Source of the DNA: Candidatus Methylomirabilota bacterium
GTDB taxonomy: Bacteria; Methylomirabilota; Methylomirabilia; Rokubacteriales; CSP1-6
Length of the DNA stretch: 64,000 nucleotides
Reading direction: 5' to 3'
Assembly: GCA_035709005.1 (NCBI GenBank)
Contig: DASTFB010000031.1
Span: 31,049-95,048, forward strand
Shown: piece after piece, positions 8,794-18,126 of the stretch
How positions within the stretch are numbered: position 1 is the first letter of the stretch
Layout: each line of letters begins with the position of its first letter
Position numbers and translations under genes: made by a program
Notes under the pieces: model-generated
The model's database searches: none
What the model was told of the DNA's origin: nothing
The model's input: the letters and a program-made list of their open reading frames with translations, nothing else

Positions 8794-9675
8794 ATGGAAG
8801 AGCGGGTGACGTTCGTGTCCGAGGGCTTGAAGCTCGCCGGCATCCTGCACGTGCCCGACGGGGCGGGGGCGGCGGGCGAGCGCCGGCCGGCCGTGGCCGT
8901 GCTGCACGGGTTCGGCAGCAACAAGGACGGCGGCGTGGCCCTGGCCGCGGCCCGGCTGCTGGTCAGCTGGGGCTACGTTGCCCTGCGCTTCGACATGCGC
9001 GGCTGTGGCGAGAGCGATGGCCCACGCGGACGGGTGATCTGCCTGGAGCAGGTCGAGGACGCTCGCAACGCGCTGTCGTTTCTGAGCAGCCGTCCTGAAG
9101 TGGATCCCGAGCGGATCGCGCTGGTGGGCAACAGCTTCGGCGCCGCGGTCGCCGTCTACACCGCCGGCGTGGATCGCCGGGTCGCCGCGTGCATCTCCTG
9201 CGGGGGCTGGGGCGACGGCGAGAGCAAGTTCCGCAAGCAGCACGCCTCGCCCGAGGCATGGGCGAGGTTCACGGCCATGCTGGAGGAGGGCCGGCGGCGG
9301 CAGCGGGCCGGCCAGTCCCTGATGGTCCCCCGCTACGACATCGTCCCCATCCCGCCGGCGCTCCGCGGCAACCTCTCCCCGGGCTCGATCATGGAGTTTC
9401 CCTTCGAGGTGGTCGATAGCATGTACACCTTCAAGGCGAACGACGTCGTGGGAAAGATCGCGCCCCGCCCGCTCCTGCTTTTGCACCCGGCTCACGACTC
9501 CGTCACCCCCACCGAGCAGTCGATCGAGCTGTTCCGCCGCGCCGGTCAGCCGACGGAGCTGCATCTGCTGGCCGACGTCGACCATTTCGTGCTCGGTGAG
9601 GGCAACCCGCGCGTGGCGAGCCTGGTGCAGGGCTGGCTCGACACCTACCTGCCCGTGCGGCCCGCGTCCCGATGA
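8794..9675 (+). CDS. Alpha/beta hydrolase (dienelactone hydrolase / peptidase S9-like)
   Basis: A 293-residue serine hydrolase. The oxyanion region is LHGFGSNKDGG, the nucleophile is Ser114 in GNSFGAA, and the acid and base are Asp235 (PAHDSVTP) and His264 (VDHFVLG). It lacks a signal peptide. The substrate is probably an ester, thioester or lactone from the pathway encoded by its operon. Its stop overlaps the start of the Ldh-family gene by 4 bases (ATGA), so the two are translationally coupled. Confidence 0.88.
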   Translation: MEERVTFVSEGLKLAGILHVPDGAGAAGERRPAVAVLHGFGSNKDGGVALAAARLLVSWGYVALRFDMRGCGESDGPRGRVICLEQVEDARNALSFLSSRPEVDPERIALVGNSFGAAVAVYTAGVDRRVAACISCGGWGDGESKFRKQHASPEAWARFTAMLEEGRRRQRAGQSLMVPRYDIVPIPPALRGNLSPGSIMEFPFEVVDSMYTFKANDVVGKIAPRPLLLLHPAHDSVTPTEQSIELFRRAGQPTELHLLADVDHFVLGEGNPRVASLVQGWLDTYLPVRPASR

Positions 9676-10760
9676 CCGGACCCAACACGGTCACGACGGC
9701 CGGGGCCCTGATCGCCACCGCCGAGGCGCTGCGGCGCTTCGCCACGGACGTCTTCGTCCGCGCCGGCATGGCGCCGGCGCCGGCCGGGACGGTCGCCGAC
9801 GTGCTGGTGTGGGCCAACCTGCGCGGCATGGACTCCCACGGCGTGACCCGCATTCCCCGGTACGCGGAGCTCATGCTGACGGGTGACCTCAACCCGAATC
9901 CGGTCATGACCACGCCGCTCGATACGCCAGCCGCCGCCGTGCTCGAGGCTGATCGCGCGGCCGGCCCGGTGGCCATGACAGAGGCGATGGCCCGGGCGGT
10001 GAGCAAAGCCCGGCACGCCGCCGTCGGGCTCGTGCTGGTGCGGGGCACCACGCACACCGCGGCCCTCGGGTACTACACACTGCTGGCGGCGCAGGATGGC
10101 ATGGCGGGCGTCGCTCTGTCCGCGTCGGGTCCCAACATGGTCTATCACGGCGCGCGGACCGCCGGGGTGTCGACGAACCCCATCTCCATCGCGGTGCCCG
10201 GCGGCGAGCGAGGGCCCCTCGTCCTGGACATGGCCACCAGCGTCGTGTCGCTGGGTAGCCTCGTGCAGGCCCGCAAGACCGGGCAGGCCCTGCCGGCCGG
10301 TGTCGCCGTCGACGGCGACGGCGAGCCGACGACCGATGCGCAGGCTGCCAGGGTCCCCCTGCCGCTGGGCGGCCCCAAGGGCTCCGGCCTGTCCCTGATG
10401 ATCGAGTGCCTCACCAGCCTGATGGTCGGCAACCCCGTCCTCGCCGAGGCGCTGGAGGGCACGCCCCGCGGACGCCGGCACCGGCAGAATGCGCTCGTGC
10501 TGGCCATCGACCTCGCGCGCTTCGGCGATCCGGCGCGATTCCGCCAGGAGGTCATGCGGCTGACCGCGGCGCTGAAGGCGCTGCCCCGCCGCCCCGAGGT
10601 CCCCGAGATCCTCATGCCCGGCGAGCGCGGGCAGCGGACCTTCGAGCGCCGCAGCCGGGAGGGCGTTCCCGTGCCCCGGGCCATCGTCGAGGAGCTCCGC
10701 GCGCTCGCCGACCGCCTGGGCGTGACGATGTTTCCGGCTTCCCCTCGCCCGCGATCCTAA
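9672..10760 (+). CDS. Ldh family (malate/L-lactate/ureidoglycolate) dehydrogenase
   Basis: A 362-residue NAD(P)-dependent 2-hydroxyacid dehydrogenase of the type-2 malate/lactate dehydrogenase family (no Rossmann fold). Signatures are MDSHGVTRIPRY (catalytic region around His56), GTTHTAALGYYTLLA (active-site His segment), STNPISIAVPG and the C-terminal GGPKGSGLSLMIE. It would interconvert a 2-hydroxy acid and a 2-oxo acid. It is translationally coupled to the preceding hydrolase, which suggests the hydrolase releases its substrate. Confidence 0.87.
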   Translation: MTGPNTVTTAGALIATAEALRRFATDVFVRAGMAPAPAGTVADVLVWANLRGMDSHGVTRIPRYAELMLTGDLNPNPVMTTPLDTPAAAVLEADRAAGPVAMTEAMARAVSKARHAAVGLVLVRGTTHTAALGYYTLLAAQDGMAGVALSASGPNMVYHGARTAGVSTNPISIAVPGGERGPLVLDMATSVVSLGSLVQARKTGQALPAGVAVDGDGEPTTDAQAARVPLPLGGPKGSGLSLMIECLTSLMVGNPVLAEALEGTPRGRRHRQNALVLAIDLARFGDPARFRQEVMRLTAALKALPRRPEVPEILMPGERGQRTFERRSREGVPVPRAIVEELRALADRLGVTMFPASPRPRS

Positions 10761-10784
10761 CCTGACACCAGAGCAAGGAGCTCG

Positions 10785-11141
10785 ATGATGCGCATCCACA
10801 ACCTCTACGCCGACGGTAACGGCGAGTCGCACTTCCGGGACATCGAGGTCGACTGGGTCGAGGAAACCCGCGCGGGCAAGCTGTCCAAGCGCCTGCCCGC
10901 CAACGGGATCATCTTTCGCCAGGTGCAGCCCACCTACGACCTGGACTGGCATCCGGCGCCCCGCCGGCAGTACATCATCAACCTCGACGCCGGAGTTCGG
11001 ATCACCGCCAGCGATGGGGAGAGCCGGGTGATCGGCGCCGGCGAGGTGATCCTGGTGGAGGATACGACCGGCAAGGGGCACCGCTCGCAGGCGGTCGATC
11101 AGAAGATCCGTCACTGCATCTTCGTTCCAGTGGATGATTAA
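10785..11141 (+). CDS. Small cupin-fold protein
   Basis: A 118-residue single-domain cupin-like protein. Typical segments are RRQYIINLDAGVRITASDG and VIGAGEVILVEDTTGKGHRS, which contribute histidines usable as metal ligands. AAGGAG precedes two adjacent ATG codons (10785 and 10788); I use the first. Its 3' end overlaps the ferredoxin-like gene by 8 bases. The function is not determined; cupins of this size are often small isomerases, decarboxylases or binding proteins. Confidence 0.75.
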   Translation: MMRIHNLYADGNGESHFRDIEVDWVEETRAGKLSKRLPANGIIFRQVQPTYDLDWHPAPRRQYIINLDAGVRITASDGESRVIGAGEVILVEDTTGKGHRSQAVDQKIRHCIFVPVDD

Positions 11142-11643
11142 GATGGGGGGCCCCGAAATGGCCCCCCATACCCCCCCGTTCGCGTCTCGATCGAGCCAGG
11201 GGCTCGATCGCGCCCGCGACGAGCGACCAGGCTCGACCGGGCATCACAACGCGGTCGTCCGGGCCGACGGGCGGGTGGTGAACGTGGTGCGGCCGCGAGG
11301 GCAGCTCTTCGTGTGCGCGACGGGCTGCTGTTGCGGTCGTGTCGAAGACGGGTTTTCGCCCGTGCCGACCCAGCTCTATCACGACGAGTGGGAGCGCCGG
11401 GGCTTGCGCAACGTGGTACACCTCACGATCGGTGGCTGCCTGGGGCCCTGCGGCCTCGCCAACGTCGCGCTCCTGCTCTTCGACGGCCAGGCCCTGTGGT
11501 TTCACTCGATCAACGCCGAGCCGCTGGTCCTGGCGCTCTACGACCACATCGGGGCGATGCTGAAGGCCGATCGGTGCCTGCCCTCGCCCCCGGCGCTAGC
11601 GCCCTATCAGTTCACAGCTTCGGCGTGGCAGCCGCCGCCGTGA
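11134..11643 (+). CDS. (2Fe-2S) thioredoxin-like ferredoxin domain protein
   Basis: A 169-residue protein with a thioredoxin-like ferredoxin domain at about residues 55-135. Candidate Fe-S ligands are Cys61, Cys65-67 (VCATGCCCGRV) and Cys102, Cys106 (GGCLGPCGLAN). It probably carries electrons to a neighbouring redox enzyme. The first 45 residues and the last 25 (Pro/Ala-rich) are low complexity. ATG 11134 overlaps the cupin gene; ATG 11143 or 11158 are equally possible starts. Confidence 0.75.
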   Translation: MIKMGGPEMAPHTPPFASRSSQGLDRARDERPGSTGHHNAVVRADGRVVNVVRPRGQLFVCATGCCCGRVEDGFSPVPTQLYHDEWERRGLRNVVHLTIGGCLGPCGLANVALLLFDGQALWFHSINAEPLVLALYDHIGAMLKADRCLPSPPALAPYQFTASAWQPPP

Positions 11644-11683
11644 CGACAGGGTCGTCGGTGGCTCTCTACCAGGAGGCTCAGGC

Positions 11684-13363
11684 ATGGACACGCTGACGGG
11701 CGGGCGCGCGGTCGTGGAGCTGCTCAAGGCCGAGCAGGTGCGCTACATCTTCGGTATCGTGGGCTCGACGTTCCTCGAGGTGCTCGACGCGCTCTACGAC
11801 GACCGGGGCGTCGAGTACATCAACGTGCGCCACGAGCAGGCCGCCGCCTTCATGGCCGACGGGCTGGCGCGCGTCACCGGCCAGCCGGCCGCCTGCTTGG
11901 TCACCAGCGGCCCGGGCGCGACGAATCTCATGACCGGAGTGGCCGCCGCCTGGGTGGCTCATTCCCCGGTCGTGGTCCTGGTGGGTGGCATCCCGCTCGA
12001 GCACCACGACAGGGACGCGTTCCAGGACTTCGATCTCGTCAGCATGTTCCGGCCCGTCAGCAAGCTGGCCGTCCGGATCACCCGGCCCGAGCGGATTCCC
12101 GAGCTCCTGCGCGCGGCCCTGCGCGCCGCCAGCAGTGGCCGGCGGGGGCCGGTATTCGTGGAGATCCCGCGCGACGTCCTGCACGGCGAGCTGCCGCGGA
12201 CGGACCTCCTGCCGCCGCATCGCTACCGGGTGACCCATCCCCTGCCCGCGCACCCCGAGGCCATCGGCGAGGCGGTGCGGCTGCTGCGGACGGCCGAGCG
12301 GCCCCTGCTGCTGGTCGGCGGCGGCGTCACGTGGGCCGGGGCCACCGAGCTGATCGTGCGCCTGAGCGAGCAGGGCACGATACCGATGATCACCGCGTAC
12401 GGACGCAACGATGCGGTGCCCAACGGGCATCCGCTCTATCTGGGTCCCCTGGGCCGCGCCGGCGCGCCGGAGGCCGCCAGCGCGTGCCGCCGGGCCGATG
12501 CCCTCGTCGTCGTCGGCTCCCGGCTGGCGCAGTTCACGACCCACTTCGACGACCGCTACATCCGGCCGGGCGTCCCGCTCATCCACATCGACATCGAAAG
12601 CCGCGACATCGGCCGCTACTATCCGGTGGCCGTGGCCATCCAGGCTGACGCCCGCGAAGCCTGCCAGGCGCTGCTGGAGGGCCTCGGCCACGCGGGCGCC
12701 CCCGACCGGACGGCCTGGCGCCGCGAGGCCGAGAGCCTGCGCGGCCAGCGCCAGGCGCGCCTGGCCGCGGAGGCCGGACTCGCTGCCAAGCCCATGAAGC
12801 CGCAGCGCATCTATGCGGAGTTGCGCCGGGCGCTGCCCCCGGAGACGATCGTCGCGCTCGACGCGGGGGCCGCCCCGGCGTACGGGTACGACCGCCTGCA
12901 CTTCGCCCGCCCGCGCACGTTTCTCACCCCGCTCGACCTGGGCGGCCTGGGCTTCGCGTTCCCCGCCGCGCTGGGCGCGAAGCTCGGCCGGCCCGACGCC
13001 CCCGTGCTGGCCATCCACGGCGACGGCGGCTTTCTCATGAATGCGCAGGAGCTGGAGACGGCCGTACGCCACGGGATCGCCGTCACCACCATCGTGATGA
13101 ACAACAACTGCTGGGGCTCCGAGAAGGCCTACCAGAAGCACTTCTACGGCGGGCGCTACATCGGCTGCGACATCGGCAACCCCCGCTACGACGAGTACGC
13201 CCGCATCTTCGGCGCCCGCGGGTACTACGTGGAGCACCCGGACCAGGTCGGCGACGTCGTCCGCTCCGCGCTCGGCTCCGGCCAGCCGGCGGTCATCGAG
13301 ATCCCCATCGATCCCGAGGAGTTCCCCACGCCCGCCACCGCCGTGCGCCGGACGTCGGGGTGA
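11684..13363 (+). CDS. Thiamine pyrophosphate enzyme, acetolactate synthase-like
   Basis: A 559-residue, three-domain TPP enzyme of the acetolactate synthase / benzoylformate decarboxylase superfamily. The PYR domain carries the catalytic Glu51 (RHEQAAAF), the central domain has PLLLVGGGVTWAGA, and the C-terminal PP domain has the GDGGF motif near residue 446 followed by NNNCW, the Mg-TPP site. Such enzymes decarboxylate or ligate 2-oxo acids; this one could act on the oxo acid produced by the upstream Ldh-family enzyme. A good GGAGG precedes ATG 11684. It is one of three TPP paralogs here. Confidence 0.9.
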   Translation: MDTLTGGRAVVELLKAEQVRYIFGIVGSTFLEVLDALYDDRGVEYINVRHEQAAAFMADGLARVTGQPAACLVTSGPGATNLMTGVAAAWVAHSPVVVLVGGIPLEHHDRDAFQDFDLVSMFRPVSKLAVRITRPERIPELLRAALRAASSGRRGPVFVEIPRDVLHGELPRTDLLPPHRYRVTHPLPAHPEAIGEAVRLLRTAERPLLLVGGGVTWAGATELIVRLSEQGTIPMITAYGRNDAVPNGHPLYLGPLGRAGAPEAASACRRADALVVVGSRLAQFTTHFDDRYIRPGVPLIHIDIESRDIGRYYPVAVAIQADAREACQALLEGLGHAGAPDRTAWRREAESLRGQRQARLAAEAGLAAKPMKPQRIYAELRRALPPETIVALDAGAAPAYGYDRLHFARPRTFLTPLDLGGLGFAFPAALGAKLGRPDAPVLAIHGDGGFLMNAQELETAVRHGIAVTTIVMNNNCWGSEKAYQKHFYGGRYIGCDIGNPRYDEYARIFGARGYYVEHPDQVGDVVRSALGSGQPAVIEIPIDPEEFPTPATAVRRTSG

Positions 13364-14019
13364 GTCGGCGGCTGCTGCTCGCCGGGGTCCTGGCCCTGGC
13401 GACCATCGACCCCGTCGTCATCGAGGACTGGCGCGGCTCCCCGGTCGGGAGCACCGGCGTGCCGGCCGGCTGGCGGACCTACGGGGGAGGCGGCAGCTTC
13501 CAGCATCCGCCGGTGATCGTGAACCACGACGGCCGCGCCGCCCTGCGGCTCAAAACCGATCGCTACAGCATCCGGCTCGCCCGGGGCGTCACCGTGGACC
13601 TGACCCGCACGCCGGTGCTCGAATGGGAGTGGAACGTCACGACGCTACCCCGACACGGCGATGTGCGCAGCCGGGTGAACGATCAGGCGGCCCGCGTCAT
13701 GATCATGTTCGGCGCCCGGCTCCGCCCGAACATCCTGGGCTACGTCTGGGATACCCGCGCGCCCGCCGGCACGGAGATCAGAACGCAGGGCTACGTCGAC
13801 CGATGGCTGATCGTCGAGCGATCCGGTGGCGACGGCGTGGGCTCCTGGCGGCGCGAGGCGCGCAACGTCGTCCAGGATTACCTGCGCTTGTTCGGTACGC
13901 ACCCCCCTGCGGTACGGGCGGTCTCGCTGGAAAGCCACTCCGAGGACGCCGACCACGCCAGCGAGGCCATGTTCGGGCGAGTGCGCTTCAGCCCGGCGGG
14001 GACGCGTCCCGACGGCTAG
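13360..14019 (+). CDS. DUF3047 domain exported protein
   Basis: A 219-residue protein with a short hydrophobic leader (SRRLLLAGVLALATI). It matches DUF3047 by LRLKTDRYSIRL, VLEWEWNVTTLP, GYVWDT, ARNVVQDYLRLFG and SHSEDADH. The family is probably periplasmic, of unknown function, and predicted beta-sandwich-like. GTG 13360 overlaps the TPP gene stop by 4 bases, so it belongs to the same operon although its link to that chemistry is unclear. Its 3' end overlaps the convergent gene by 4 bases. Confidence 0.8.
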   Translation: MSRRLLLAGVLALATIDPVVIEDWRGSPVGSTGVPAGWRTYGGGGSFQHPPVIVNHDGRAALRLKTDRYSIRLARGVTVDLTRTPVLEWEWNVTTLPRHGDVRSRVNDQAARVMIMFGARLRPNILGYVWDTRAPAGTEIRTQGYVDRWLIVERSGGDGVGSWRREARNVVQDYLRLFGTHPPAVRAVSLESHSEDADHASEAMFGRVRFSPAGTRPDG

Positions 14020-14402
14020 GGTGCGCGGGTCAGGTCGAAGGCGAACAGGCTCACGCGATAGGTGGCGGCCGCCCCCCCGGCCGGGCTCTCGAAGTCGACC
14101 CGGGCGCCAGAAGGCAGGTCGCTGCCCAGCCACGCCACGCGCTGGTGGACGACCGCCCCGCTGGCGTCCAGGCCTTCGATCAGGAGCTGAATCCGCCGGG
14201 CCGGGTAGGCCGAGGTGTTCTGAATCGTTCCGCGCACGACCCGGCGGCCCCCGACCTCGGCTGGCTGCCAGTCGAGCCGGAAGTGGCTCTCCCCGCCGAC
14301 CACCAGTGGGGACAGCAGCCGGGCTGGCTGCCCGGACACCGCCGTAGCCGCCAGCAGCACGAACGCTCCCGCCCACACGATTCCGGTCCTGAGTGCCCTC
14401 AT
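14016..14402 (-). CDS. Secreted beta-sandwich protein of unknown function
   Basis: A 128-residue protein with a clear signal peptide (LRTGIVWAGAFVLLAATAVS, cleavage near GQ) and a short beta-rich domain. Segments such as GTIQNTSAYPARRIQLLIEGLD and VHQRVAWLGSDLPSGARVDF resemble FxLYD-type domains, which describe extracellular beta sandwiches. GGGGAGG lies before ATG 14402. I do not recognise a specific function. It is a single gene facing the DUF3047 gene and divergent from the peptide transporter operon. Confidence 0.7.
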   Translation of the reverse strand: MRALRTGIVWAGAFVLLAATAVSGQPARLLSPLVVGGESHFRLDWQPAEVGGRRVVRGTIQNTSAYPARRIQLLIEGLDASGAVVHQRVAWLGSDLPSGARVDFESPAGGAAATYRVSLFAFDLTRAP

Positions 14403-14492
14403 AGCATCCTCCCCGCCATGGCAACCAGCGAGGCGGCTTCATGGGTCCGGCCCTCTCGGGACCCGGTGATGCCGCCATGGGCGCGGCGCGGC

Positions 14493-14522
14493 TTGCTAAC
14501 TGCGGGCGACCTGGGATATTGT
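14493..14522 (+). promoter_or_regulatory. Candidate promoter of the peptide ABC transporter operon
   Basis: TTGCTA (14493-14498), an 18-bp spacer and TATTGT (14517-14522) sit 69 bp before the first permease gene. The 5' leader that follows is rich in C- and G-runs able to fold. Confidence 0.4.
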
Positions 14523-14591
14523 GCCCAGTCACGATCCCCCCCGGGGTCGGTGGTGTGCCCTCCCGGGGGCCGCTGGCGAGCAGGAGGTGCC

Positions 14592-15512
14592 ATGCAGCGG
14601 TACATCGCGCGACGAGCCCTCCAGAGCTTGCTCGCCCTCTGGGTCATGAGCCTCATCGTGTTCGCCATGGCGCGCCTGAGCGGGAACGCGCTCGACATGA
14701 TGTTGCCGATGGAGGCCACCCAGGAGGACTACGATCGCCTGTCGAAGTACTGGGGCCTGGACCAGCCGATGCACGTGCAGTACGGCATCTTCGTCAGCCG
14801 GGCTCTGAGGGGCGACTTCGGCATGTCGTGGAAGTGGCCGGGCTACTCGGCCATGGGTCTGGTGATGGACCGCCTGCCCGCGACGCTGCAGCTCGCCGGG
14901 TTCGCGCTGGCCATCAGCGTCGTGATTGCGCTCCCCATCGGGGTCCTGTCCGCGGTCAAGAAAGGCACGGCCTGGGACACCTCGGGGAAGATCATCGCGC
15001 TGCTCGGCCAGTCGCTGCCCGGGTTCTGGCTGGGCATCGTCCTGATGTGGGTCTTCGCGGTGAACCTCGGCTGGTTCCCCACCTCGGGCCGCGGAGGCCT
15101 GCAGTACATGATCCTGCCGGCCATCACCCTGGGCTGGTTCCAGGTCGCCGCGCTCATGCGGCTGGTGCGCTCCTCGATGCTCGACGTGCTGGACAGCGAG
15201 TTCGTGAAGCTCACCCGGGTCAAGGGGCTCGCCGAGTGGAAGGTCGTGTGGAAGCATTGCCTGCGCAACGCGGCGATCGCGCCCCTGACGTTCTTCGCGA
15301 TCATCGCCGGGGTCCTCATGACCGGCTCGGTGGTGACCGAGACCGTCTTCTCCTGGCCGGGCACGGGCCTGCTCGCCATCGACGCCGTGCGGGCGCGGGA
15401 CTACCAGGTGGTCCAGGCCGTGGTGATCGTGTTCGCCACGATCTTCATTTTGACGAATCTGCTCGTCGACATTCTCTACGCGTACCTGGATCCGCGGATC
15501 CGGTACCGGTAA
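14592..15512 (+). CDS. dppB: Peptide/nickel ABC transporter permease (DppB-like)
   Basis: A 306-residue inner-membrane permease with six predicted membrane segments, starting with a hydrophobic helix at about residues 9-29. The ATPase-coupling EAA loop is visible at EFVKLTRVKGLAEWKVVWKH, and the C-terminus DPRIRYR is typical of DppB/OppB. AGGAGG before ATG 14592 sets the start. The next genes are the partner permease, binding protein and both ATPases, so this is a complete transporter. Whether it imports peptides, nickel or another compound cannot be told. Confidence 0.92.
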   Translation: MQRYIARRALQSLLALWVMSLIVFAMARLSGNALDMMLPMEATQEDYDRLSKYWGLDQPMHVQYGIFVSRALRGDFGMSWKWPGYSAMGLVMDRLPATLQLAGFALAISVVIALPIGVLSAVKKGTAWDTSGKIIALLGQSLPGFWLGIVLMWVFAVNLGWFPTSGRGGLQYMILPAITLGWFQVAALMRLVRSSMLDVLDSEFVKLTRVKGLAEWKVVWKHCLRNAAIAPLTFFAIIAGVLMTGSVVTETVFSWPGTGLLAIDAVRARDYQVVQAVVIVFATIFILTNLLVDILYAYLDPRIRYR

Positions 15513-15540
15513 CGAACGTCATGACGAAGGAGGCCGAGCG

Positions 15541-16437
15541 ATGGCCACCGTGACCGCGAGATCGCTACCCTGGTACGCGCCGCCTCGCGTGGCGCGGGCG
15601 ATGCGCGAAGTCCGGCGGTACCCCGTGGTGGCGCTGTCGATCCTGACGTTCTTCCTGGTGATCCCGGCGCTGTTCGCCACCCAGATCGCGCCGTACGACC
15701 CGCTGAAGGGCTCGCTGTCCAAGCGGCTCCGGCCGCCCGCGTGGCAGACCGGCGGCAGCATCGAGTACCCGCTGGGCACGGACAAGATGGGGCGGGACAT
15801 CCTGAGCCGCATGATCCACGGCGCCCGGGTATCGCTCACCGTGTCGCTGGTGGCCATCTTCGTGGGCGGGATCATCGGGACCGGCATCGGATTGATCTCC
15901 GGGTACTTCGGTGGCCGGGTGGACGGCGTCCTCATGCGCCTGGTGGACATCTCGCTGTCCTTACCCACGATCTTGCTGGCGCTGGTGCTCGTGACCGCCG
16001 TGGGCCCGAGCTTCGGCACCGTCATCACCGTGCTGGTCGTGCTCCTGTGGGCGCGCTACGCCCGGCTGGTCCGGGGCGAGACGCTCACCATCAAGGAGCG
16101 CGACTTCATCGCCCGGGCGCGGGTGGCCGGTGCCTCCCACGCCCGGATCATGGGCCGCTACATCTTCCCCAACGTGATGAACTCTTTGGTCGTGCTGGCC
16201 ACGCTCAACGTCGGGTACGTCATCCTGCTGGAATCGGCGCTGAGCTTCCTCGGCGCCGGCCTGCCCCGGCCGCTGCCGGCCTGGGGCCTCATGGTGGCGG
16301 ACGGCCGCGAGCTGATCGTCACCGCGTGGTGGGTCTCGATGTTCCCGGGGCTCGCCATCATGCTCACAGTGCTCGCGCTGAACCTCCTGGGCGACTGGCT
16401 GCGGGATCATTTCGATCCCAGGCTCAGGAACGTGTGA
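15541..16437 (+). CDS. dppC: Peptide/nickel ABC transporter permease (DppC-like)
   Basis: A 298-residue partner permease. After an N-terminal membrane segment (about residues 34-54) comes a periplasmic stretch with YPLGTDKMGRDILSRMIHG, characteristic of DppC/OppC. The EAA loop is ERDFIARARVAGASHARIMG, and the C-terminus (GDWLRDHFDPRL) matches the family. It lies 28 nt downstream of the DppB-like gene, and the binding-protein gene follows 32 nt later. Confidence 0.92.
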   Translation: MATVTARSLPWYAPPRVARAMREVRRYPVVALSILTFFLVIPALFATQIAPYDPLKGSLSKRLRPPAWQTGGSIEYPLGTDKMGRDILSRMIHGARVSLTVSLVAIFVGGIIGTGIGLISGYFGGRVDGVLMRLVDISLSLPTILLALVLVTAVGPSFGTVITVLVVLLWARYARLVRGETLTIKERDFIARARVAGASHARIMGRYIFPNVMNSLVVLATLNVGYVILLESALSFLGAGLPRPLPAWGLMVADGRELIVTAWWVSMFPGLAIMLTVLALNLLGDWLRDHFDPRLRNV

Positions 16438-16469
16438 GAACGGAGTACGGCATCCGGAGGAGGGTTCTG

Positions 16470-18104
16470 ATGAGAGGTACTAGGCTGCCATGGTTTCCGT
16501 CGTTGCGACTCGTTTCCCTCGCGCTCGCTGTCGTGCTCGCATGGGGCCTGGCGACCACTCCAGCGCCGGCCGCCGCCCAGCTGCCCCAGAAGCTCGTCTT
16601 CGCCTCGGCCGGGTTCGAGGACAGCAACCGGTTCTGGACGGTGGCCCGCCCCGACCACCTGCAGTACGACCCGTTCCTGGAAACGCTGCTCGAGGTGGAC
16701 CCGAAGACCGGTGAGTACACCCCGCGCCTGGCCGAGAAGTGGTCGGCCAGCCCGGACTACAAGGAGTGGACGTTCCACCTGCGCAAAGGCGTGCAGTTCC
16801 ACTTCGGGTACGGCCCCTTCACCGCCAAGGACGTCGTGCATTCATACTCGCTGACCCAGCGGCCGGAAGCGAAGATGACGCTAGGCCCGTTCTGGCGCAG
16901 CGTGGACGAGGTCAAGGTCATCAACGACCACCAGATCGTGTTCCGGATGAAGCGCCCGGCCACGACCCTGGACTATGCGGTTTCCCGCGCCGGTGACCTC
17001 CGTATCGTGAGCAAGGCCCAGTGGGACAAGGAGGGCCTGGAGGGCTTCGACAAGAGGCCGGCCGGAACCGGCTCGTACCAGTACGCGGGGCGCAAGCAAG
17101 GCATCTCGATCACCTTCGAGCGCGCCGACAAGCACTGGGCGGGCGAGAAGCCGGCCTTCAAGGAGCTGGAGTTCCGCATCGTCCGCGAGGAGGCCACCCG
17201 GCTGGCCCTGCTGCTGTCGGGAGAAGCCCACATCGCCGATATGCCGCGCGAGCTGCAGAAGGACGCGATCGCCAAGGGCATGAAGCTCTACTTCTCGTCG
17301 TTCCCGGTGGACTGGATCACCGTCTACCTGGGCGGCCAGTACCACATGCCTGGCGACAAGGCGTTCCGGGCGGACGTGCCGTGGACGAACAAGAAGGTGC
17401 GGCAGGCCATGAACGTGGCCATCAATCGCCAGGAGCTCTTGAAGACGGTCTTCGCCGGCAAGGGCTCGCTCACGTACGTGACGGGCTGGTCCGAGAAGTC
17501 GGAAGGCTTCAACCCCGAGTGGGTCAAGAAGTTCCCCGCCATGTACGGGTACAACCCCGGCAAGGCCAAGCAGCTGTTGAAGGAGGCCGGGTACGGCCCC
17601 GGCGGCAAGCCGATCAAGGTCAAGATCCTCGCCTTCACCGAGCCCGGTGAGTCCGAGGGCCCGCAGGTGGCCGAAGCGCTCGGCATCTACTACAAGGAAG
17701 TCGGCATCGACAGCGAGATCGAGGTGCTGGACTGGGCCAAGGTGCGGAGCATGTTCCGCGGAAAGGCCATGCACTGCTGCATCTGGCCGAACATCATTTC
17801 CTGGCGGCCCTCCGAGGAGTGGATCCGCACCGCCTACTTCAGCAAGAGTCCCAACCACTTCTACGAGCACGAGTACGTCGACAAGACCTATGAGCTGCTG
17901 TCCAAGACCGTGAACAAGGCCGAGCGGCAGCGGATCGCCCAGGCCATCGGCGATCACCTGTTCGAGGAGTTCGCCGACATCCCGCTGTTCTGGTTCCGCA
18001 ACGAGGTCGTGGCGAATCCCAAGGTCGTCGGGACCTGGGCGTATCCGGGGATGGCGGCCGGGCGGTCCACGCACTTCCACCTGGTACGGCCACCGGCAAA
18101 GTAG
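16470..18104 (+). CDS. ABC transporter substrate-binding protein, family 5 (peptide type)
   Basis: A 544-residue periplasmic binding protein (SBP_bac_5). A signal peptide ends near PAPAAAQ at residue 36. The mature part shows YTPRLAEKWSASPDYKEWTF and FHLRKGVQFHFGYGPFTAKD, which form the family signature, and YNPGKAKQLLKEAGYG late in the protein. GGAGGAGGG precedes ATG 16470. It feeds the flanking permeases. A strong terminator hairpin follows 22 bp after the stop, which would favour high binding-protein expression relative to the ATPases. Confidence 0.92.
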   Translation: MRGTRLPWFPSLRLVSLALAVVLAWGLATTPAPAAAQLPQKLVFASAGFEDSNRFWTVARPDHLQYDPFLETLLEVDPKTGEYTPRLAEKWSASPDYKEWTFHLRKGVQFHFGYGPFTAKDVVHSYSLTQRPEAKMTLGPFWRSVDEVKVINDHQIVFRMKRPATTLDYAVSRAGDLRIVSKAQWDKEGLEGFDKRPAGTGSYQYAGRKQGISITFERADKHWAGEKPAFKELEFRIVREEATRLALLLSGEAHIADMPRELQKDAIAKGMKLYFSSFPVDWITVYLGGQYHMPGDKAFRADVPWTNKKVRQAMNVAINRQELLKTVFAGKGSLTYVTGWSEKSEGFNPEWVKKFPAMYGYNPGKAKQLLKEAGYGPGGKPIKVKILAFTEPGESEGPQVAEALGIYYKEVGIDSEIEVLDWAKVRSMFRGKAMHCCIWPNIISWRPSEEWIRTAYFSKSPNHFYEHEYVDKTYELLSKTVNKAERQRIAQAIGDHLFEEFADIPLFWFRNEVVANPKVVGTWAYPGMAAGRSTHFHLVRPPAK

Positions 18105-18126
18105 TCGCTCGGGGCGAGCGGTCAGC

